Positions 59,330-64,000 of a stretch of 64,000 bases of DNA are shown here, piece after piece (position 1 is the stretch's first letter; every line of letters begins with the position of its first letter). The DNA is from Pseudomonas fluorescens Q2-87 (GTDB lineage Bacteria > Pseudomonadota > Gammaproteobacteria > Pseudomonadales > Pseudomonadaceae). Under the pieces are notes generated by a model that saw nothing but the letters and a program-made list of their open reading frames with translations, was not told where the DNA came from and did not search any database. Where the stretch lies: contig NZ_CM001558.1 in NCBI RefSeq assembly GCF_000281895.1, forward strand, positions 1,554,556 to 1,618,555, written 5' to 3'. A program made the translations under genes and the position numbers.

Positions 59330-61297
59330 ATGATTTCGGCCGTGCAAGCACGTTTTGCCAACTTGGGTATGGCAAAGAAACTGGGCATCGGGTTTGTCCT
59401 GGTGCTGCTGCTCACCGCAGTGGTTGCGGCCATCGGCGTCTGGTCCCTGCAGGCCATCAGCAATCGCTTCGAGGGGCTGAAGCAGATGTCTTCCCTCAAT
59501 AGCGGCTTGCTCAAGGTCCGTCTGCTAGAGCAGGAGTACGCCTTGCGCTCTGACGCCAAGACGGCCGATGCCTTGCGTCAGGGAGTCGATGGGCTGGTGG
59601 CCCTGGCGAATGAACTCAAGCTCCAATCGGCCGCCAACGTGCCGGTGATGGACGATGTGGAGCAAGCCCTGGCGGCTTATCGCAAGGCATTCGACGAGTT
59701 TGTCGGCCTGAGCCAGAGCAAGGACCTGGCGCTGGAAATGGCCAGTTGGTCGGTGTCCAGTGTCGCCAATAACCTGGACGTGTTGCAGGCGGGGTTGGCG
59801 GATGATGGCGCTTATACCCTCAAGGACTCGGAAGGCAAGGAGGGCGCCGAATTCATCGAGCAGGCCAACCAGGTCAGCGAAGTATCGCGGCTGATGCTGC
59901 AAGCCATGAACGAAGCGCGGGTGCGGCTGGACCAAAGCCGCAAGGGCAGTGATGACGGGGCCAGGCAAGGCAGCATCGAGCAGGCTGAGCAAGCCATGAA
60001 GCAGGCCGAGGCGCTCAAGGGCACCGTCAAGGACCCGGGTTACCAGACCGTGCTCAACGAAGTGGCCGGGCACATTAGCGGGTTCAATGAACAACTGGCC
60101 GAATACACCGGCCTGCTGGCCAAGGAAAAAGTCGTCTACCAGCAATTACATGAACGCGCCGCCCAGGTTGTCGAGCGGGTTGACCAGGCCTACGGCGCCG
60201 AAGATGGTGCGATGCGGGCCGAGCTGAAGAAAAACGCGCTGCTGATCATCGCTTCGTCAGCCCTGGCGCTGCTGGTCGGGTTGATCGCGGCGTGGGTGAT
60301 TACCCGGTTGATCGTGGCGCCGCTGCGCAGCGTCATTCGCGTCGCCCAGCAGATTGCCTCGGGTGACCTGAGCGCCACGGTCGAAGTGACACGCCGGGAT
60401 GAGATCGGCCAGTTGATGCTGGCCATGCAACAGATGGGCGCTGGGTTGAGTGGTATTGTCAGCGGTTTGCAGGCAGGTATCGAACAGTTGGCCAACTCCG
60501 CGCAATCGCTGTCAGCGGTGACCGAGCAGACCAACCTGGAAGTCAGCAGCCAAAAAGAGGAAACCGAGCAGGTCGCCACGGCCATGAACCAGATGACTGC
60601 CACGGTTCACGATGTGGCCCGCAACGCCGAAGAAGCGGCGCAAGCGGCCCAGACGGCCGATGACAAAGTCGAAAGCGGTCAGCAGGTGGTTCGCCAGAGC
60701 ATGGCGCGTATCGAGCAATTGGCCGACTCGGCCACTTCCGCCAGCTCCAGCATCGAAAGCCTCAGCGCCGAAATCCAGAACATCGGCACAGTGTTGAGTG
60801 TGATCAAGAGCGTGGCCGAACAAACCAATCTACTGGCGCTCAATGCCGCCATTGAAGCGGCCCGGGCCGGGGAACAGGGCCGGGGCTTTGCCGTTGTGGC
60901 CGATGAAGTACGTGCCCTGGCCCGGCGCACGCAACAATCCACCGAGGAAATCGAGCGACTGGTCAGCGCTTTGCGCTCAGCGGCCCAGGCGTCCGTGCAG
61001 CAAATCCAGAGCAGTGGCGAACTGGTGAAGATGGCAGTCAGCGATGCACTGCAGACTGAGAGCGCCTTGGGCAGTATCGCGGCGGCAGTATCGTTGATCC
61101 AACAGATGAACCAACAGATCGCAGCGGCGGCCGAGCAGCAGAGTTCGGTGGCCGAGGAGATCAATCGCAGCGTCACCAGCATCCGCGCCAGCGCCGATCA
61201 ATCGTCCCTGGCAATGCGCGGCAACGCCGCTTCCAGTATTGAGCTGGCGCAGTTGGGGGTGGAGCTGAAGGGGATGGTGGGGCATTTCAGGTTGTGA
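59330..61297 (+). CDS. Methyl-accepting chemotaxis protein, HBM-type sensor
   Basis: A 655-residue chemoreceptor. TM1 (about 18-40) and TM2 (about 303-323) enclose a roughly 260-residue, all-helical periplasmic domain consistent with the helical bimodular (HBM) class, as in McpS of P. putida, which senses TCA intermediates. HAMP is followed by methylation helices and the conserved signalling tip [41 protein letters not shown]. There is no C-terminal CheR-docking pentapeptide. The ligand here is inferred only by class. Confidence 0.9.
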   Translation: MISAVQARFANLGMAKKLGIGFVLVLLLTAVVAAIGVWSLQAISNRFEGLKQMSSLNSGLLKVRLLEQEYALRSDAKTADALRQGVDGLVALANELKLQSAANVPVMDDVEQALAAYRKAFDEFVGLSQSKDLALEMASWSVSSVANNLDVLQAGLADDGAYTLKDSEGKEGAEFIEQANQVSEVSRLMLQAMNEARVRLDQSRKGSDDGARQGSIEQAEQAMKQAEALKGTVKDPGYQTVLNEVAGHISGFNEQLAEYTGLLAKEKVVYQQLHERAAQVVERVDQAYGAEDGAMRAELKKNALLIIASSALALLVGLIAAWVITRLIVAPLRSVIRVAQQIASGDLSATVEVTRRDEIGQLMLAMQQMGAGLSGIVSGLQAGIEQLANSAQSLSAVTEQTNLEVSSQKEETEQVATAMNQMTATVHDVARNAEEAAQAAQTADDKVESGQQVVRQSMARIEQLADSATSASSSIESLSAEIQNIGTVLSVIKSVAEQTNLLALNAAIEAARAGEQGRGFAVVADEVRALARRTQQSTEEIERLVSALRSAAQASVQQIQSSGELVKMAVSDALQTESALGSIAAAVSLIQQMNQQIAAAAEQQSSVAEEINRSVTSIRASADQSSLAMRGNAASSIELAQLGVELKGMVGHFRL

Positions 61298-61386
61298 GTT
61301 GACGCTTGTTCAACGCACGACCTGTGGCTTCCTGGTTTTCCTGGTTGCAAGTGAACGCCCGTCGTTAAGGGGCTGCTGCGCAGCCC

Positions 61387-61410
61387 AGCGGGAGCAAGCT
61401 CCCTCGTCAC
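61387..61410. repeat. Single second-family REP
   Basis: A lone inverse copy of the GGCGAGGGAGCTTGCTCCCG family with one substitution (CCCTCGTCAC), between convergent genes. No partner copy is nearby. Confidence 0.75.
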
Positions 61411-61435
61411 GGTGTGGCTTTCCGGCAGGGCAGCC

Positions 61436-62206
61436 TCAGTCGTAGACCTTTTTCTTCTTCCAGTCCGCGTCGGCCTCGACTTCCTTCAAGCCTTCGGTCA
61501 ACTGATTGACTTCGCCTTCCACCGGCTGGGTCTTGGCCAGGACCATGGAGTTGGCGCGAGCCAGGAGTTTTTCCAGGTAGGCCAGTTGTTCTGCGTAGAC
61601 CTGGGGCTCCTGTTGCTTGCGCAGATATTGCACCCCACGTTCGAATGCCAGGCGGGCCTGCCCCGGTTGTTCCTGCTGCAAAGCCTGTTGGCCCAGGTTG
61701 TTGAAGAACTCGATGTGCAACAGGACCAACAGGTGGCGAACTTCGCGAATCCAGCGCTTGGCTTCGTTGGGTGGCAGGAAACCGTCCTGGGCGGCGCGAG
61801 TGATCTGGCCGTGCAAGGCCTCGAGCAGGAAGCGCACGTCCTTGGCCTTGGCTTCGGTCTGGATCGGCGCCGGTGGGTTGTTCACTGGGATCGACTCACC
61901 CTGGGCAGCCAGTGCAGACAGTTCGTCCAGGCGAGCCTTGACGGGCGCATTACCTTTGTCCAGGTTGAGCAGGCGCTGGCAAACGTTGACCTCAAGGCGT
62001 GTCATCAGCAACTTCAAGGCCGGGGTCATCAACTGCCCCGGAAACGTTTCGGTCAGCTCGCCACAACGGCGCAAACGGTCGTTGAGTTCAACCTTGGTGC
62101 GGGCCTTTTCCAGCTTGTTGTTTTCCACCACATGGTTCATGTAGCCAATGGCGATCAACAGGGCGATCCCGGCTACGACGAGCAGGGTGATCATGAGTGG
62201 TGTCAC
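61436..62206 (-). CDS. Membrane-anchored protein, unrecognised family
   Basis: A 256-residue protein that I do not recognise. One N-terminal transmembrane segment (about 4-23, MITLLVVAGIALLIAIGYM) is followed by a basic, mostly helical, cytosolic or periplasmic domain with heptad-like segments (VENNKLEKARTKVELNDRLRRCG). The region LARANSMVLAKTQPVEGEVNQLTEGLKEVEADADW ends in a lysine cluster KKKKVYD. The segment GQQALQQEQPGQARLAFERGVQYL could be a single TPR-like hairpin. The ATG at 62206 gives a good N-terminal anchor. It is a single gene, convergent with the chemoreceptor. Confidence 0.75.
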   Translation of the reverse strand: MTPLMITLLVVAGIALLIAIGYMNHVVENNKLEKARTKVELNDRLRRCGELTETFPGQLMTPALKLLMTRLEVNVCQRLLNLDKGNAPVKARLDELSALAAQGESIPVNNPPAPIQTEAKAKDVRFLLEALHGQITRAAQDGFLPPNEAKRWIREVRHLLVLLHIEFFNNLGQQALQQEQPGQARLAFERGVQYLRKQQEPQVYAEQLAYLEKLLARANSMVLAKTQPVEGEVNQLTEGLKEVEADADWKKKKVYD

Positions 62207-62474
62207 CGGTAAGACCTCTTTATTAGGGTACGCATGTCATGAGTGTAGTGGCTTGGCTTTTAAGCGCATAGGCCTGCACGACGCGATTAGACGGGCGTCA
62301 CGCTGTGTGGGAAGCACAACTGGCATGGATGCACATTGCCACTATTTGCCGGGCGCGACTATAGCGTCTCGGCGGGCGACAGAATATAGGCGTCAGAGAC
62401 CGGGCGGGTAAAATCTCCCCAATCGGTGTGAAACGGGGCGAAGTCATTGATTTAAATAAATTTATATCTGGGGG

Positions 62475-62503
62475 TTGACGACCCTCCAATCCATCCATAG
62501 AAT
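62475..62503 (+). promoter_or_regulatory. Sigma-70 promoter of the tRNA cluster
   Basis: TTGACG (62475-62480), a 17-bp spacer and TAGAAT (62498-62503) lie 62 bp before the first tRNA. The rest of the 359-bp gap from 62207 to 62565 holds no gene. Confidence 0.75.
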
Positions 62504-62565
62504 GCGCGCCACTTACAGCGTAAAGCACTCAGCCAAACGCGATAAGCAGTGAATGTTGTACGTGT

Positions 62566-62641
62566 GTCCCCTTCGTCTAGTGGCCTAGGACACCGCCCTT
62601 TCACGGCGGTAACAGGGGTTCGAGTCCCCTAGGGGACGCCA
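62566..62641 (+). tRNA. tRNA-Glu(TTC), first copy
   Basis: 76 nt including encoded CCA. The anticodon loop reads CTTTCAC with anticodon TTC; the T arm has GGTTCGAGTCC, and the acceptor stem GTCCCCT pairs with AGGGGAC. Confidence 0.97.
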
Positions 62642-62643
62642 TT

Positions 62644-62719
<76 letters not shown>

Positions 62720-62824
62720 GTTTTAAACAGCGTTGCTTCAGGGCGGCGTTGAGTGAAACCAGTATCGGTATCTTCGGATGCGGATCTGGGCACTGGAACA
62801 CACACCATGTGTTCCGGGCAGCGT

Positions 62825-62900
62825 GTCCCCTTCGTCTAGTGGCCTAGGACACCGCCCTTTCACGGCGGTAACAGGGGTTCGAGTCCCCTAGGGGACGCCA
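62825..62900 (+). tRNA. tRNA-Glu(TTC), second copy
   Basis: Identical in sequence to the copy at 62566-62641, about 105 bp after the first tRNA-Gly. Confidence 0.97.
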
Positions 62901-62903
62901 TTT

Positions 62904-62979
<76 letters not shown>

Positions 62980-62989
62980 AATTCAAAAA

Positions 62990-63018
62990 AACGCCGCTCA
63001 TTGAGCGGCGTTTTTTTA
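62990..63018 (+). terminator. Terminator of the tRNA cluster
   Basis: AACGCCGCTCA and TGAGCGGCGTT form a perfect 11-bp stem, followed by a T-run. Confidence 0.92.
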
Positions 63019-63236
63019 TGCCTGTGAAAAAGTATTTATTGGGAAGGGTCATGGCCCACTTCGTTAGGGCAACTTTGTGGCCTGAGAGGGGCGGGCCTTT
63101 CGCTGCCTTAATAATGAAGGGGAAGTGCTGGCACTTCATTCAATATTCAAGGAAAAGCCCTGAACAAGATTAATAATCCATTCCTTGGAAAATGCACTTC
63201 TCCTAACCTTCCAGTACCCATTCTGGAGGCGCACTT

Positions 63237-63869
63237 ATGCTGGTTTTCATTAAATCGATGGTCATTGGGCTTTGTATTGCAGCCCCTGTGGGGCCCATCG
63301 GGCTGTTATGTATACAAAGAAGTCTTACGCTTGGGTGGCGAGCCGGTTTCGCGACGGGGCTGGGGGCGGCCACGGCTGACTCGATCTATGGATTTATCGG
63401 TGCCCTGGGTATCACGGCCATCATAGCGACCCTTATCAGCTTTAAACCCTGGCTGTGTATTTTTGGCGGGATCTTCCTCGCTTATATCGGTTACCAAACC
63501 ATACGCTCCAACAGTGGCGCTACCGCTATGGCAGGTGAGCGCGCCAATATGTTCAAAGCCTACTCGACCACGCTGTTCCTGACCCTGTCGAACCCCATGA
63601 CTATTTTGTCGTTCATCGCGATATTTGCCGCCTTGAGCGACGGCATGGCCAGTGATCAAGGCAGCCAGCACGCCGTATTGCCAATGGTGACAGGCATCTT
63701 CCTGGGCTCGGCTGCCTGGTGGTTGGGGTTGAGCGGGTTCTCTTCCATTTTCAAGGCGCGAATTGCCCAATCAAAGCTGAGGCTGATCAACTACTTTTCC
63801 GGGTCGACCATCACCATCCTGGGGGTTTATCAAGTAGCCACTGGCGTCATGCTGGCCACCGGAACCTGA
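63237..63869 (+). CDS. LysE-family exporter
   Basis: A 210-residue inner-membrane exporter of the LysE/RhtB type (PF01810) with about six transmembrane helices. The family signature is visible: AAPVGPIGLLCIQRSLTLGWRAGFATGLGAATADSIYG at the N terminus and LTLSNPMTILSFIAIFA in the middle. Such proteins export amino acids or their derivatives. GGAGG precedes the ATG. The 257-bp stretch before it (from 62980) holds the tRNA terminator and AT-rich DNA with no gene. A strong terminator follows. Substrate unknown. Confidence 0.9.
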   Translation: MLVFIKSMVIGLCIAAPVGPIGLLCIQRSLTLGWRAGFATGLGAATADSIYGFIGALGITAIIATLISFKPWLCIFGGIFLAYIGYQTIRSNSGATAMAGERANMFKAYSTTLFLTLSNPMTILSFIAIFAALSDGMASDQGSQHAVLPMVTGIFLGSAAWWLGLSGFSSIFKARIAQSKLRLINYFSGSTITILGVYQVATGVMLATGT

Positions 63870-63878
63870 CCGGCCATC

Positions 63879-63932
63879 GTTGCCAGGCTTGTCCCTCCTT
63901 GAACGAGGGATAAGCCTGGCAACGGCCGTTTT
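63879..63932 (+). terminator. Terminator after the LysE-family gene
   Basis: A 19-bp, nearly perfect stem (GTTGCCAGGCTTGTCCCTC pairing with GAGGGATAAGCCTGGCAAC), followed by GGCCGTTTTATT. The last about 70 bp of the window show no gene. Confidence 0.88.
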
Positions 63933-64000
63933 ATTGCAATCTGAAACCCTGGCTACGGCGCATAATGTGTCCATTATGTCCCCGCACAGGTTCAACCGTG

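Noticed and set aside
62980..63236. Attachment-site duplication next to tRNA-Gly
   Set aside because: No second copy of the tRNA 3' end other than the duplicated tRNA itself, and no integrase in the window.

Overview
The window reads as a chromosomal segment of a fluorescent-group Pseudomonas. The evidence is a GC-rich coding background, a complete sdhCDAB-sucAB-lpd-sucCD block opposite gltA, fabA-fabB beside a GacS-like hybrid kinase and gpsA (a gene order also known from P. aeruginosa), and many copies of the Pseudomonas REP palindrome (core GGGAGCGGGCTTGCTCGCG).

Layout. 1-3000: a GlcG/HbpS-type protein, a REP-associated tyrosine transposase (RAYT) flanked by two near-identical REP doublets (REPINs), a RutR-like TetR regulator and a YedI/DUF808 membrane protein. 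3006-8993: a five-gene, leftward, visibly AT-richer operon that looks acquired: MFS transporter, flavin N-monooxygenase-like enzyme, a nucleotidyltransferase fused to a PLP decarboxylase/aminotransferase, a formyltransferase and a Cof-type HAD phosphatase. It is followed upstream by about 470 bp of AT-rich DNA without a convincing gene. 9463-15030: an MlaA-like protein with its alpha/beta-hydrolase partner, a betaine-binding protein and the DUF485-ActP acetate symporter pair. 15329-28376: the TCA block (gltA divergent from sdhCDAB, then sucAB-lpd-sucCD). 28727-38046: BrnQ transporter, DUF599 protein, a small lipoprotein, two overlapping hotdog thioesterases, HtpG, a dienelactone-hydrolase-like protein, a pirin, an exported amidohydrolase and a small periplasmic protein. 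38234-45183 (leftward): fabB, fabA and a TonB receptor/periplasmic binding protein/hybrid kinase operon. 45383-51715: gpsA, sixA, a thioesterase, two alpha/beta hydrolases and membrane or exported proteins. 51767-54518: an EF-hand protein and a two-component system. 54807-61297: pyrF, two oxidoreductases, a MocR regulator and a chemoreceptor. 61436-63869: an unrecognised membrane-anchored protein, a duplicated tRNA-Glu/tRNA-Gly pair and a LysE-type exporter.

Most of the window is core metabolism. The strongest candidate for an undescribed system is the 3006-8993 operon. Its fused nucleotidyltransferase-PLP enzyme has the architecture of FrbH from FR-900098 biosynthesis. It sits with an N-hydroxylase-like flavoprotein and a formyltransferase, the enzyme pair that makes N-formyl-N-hydroxy (hydroxamate) groups. 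I infer a pathway in which a phosph(on)ate-bearing amino acid is CMP-tagged, decarboxylated, N-hydroxylated and N-formylated, then released and exported. No PEP mutase or other C-P bond gene is in the window, so a phosphonate product is only one possibility.

The window is also dense in non-coding repeats: eight REPINs of one family, three occurrences of a second REP-like family, and several hairpins and short direct repeats in intergenic regions.
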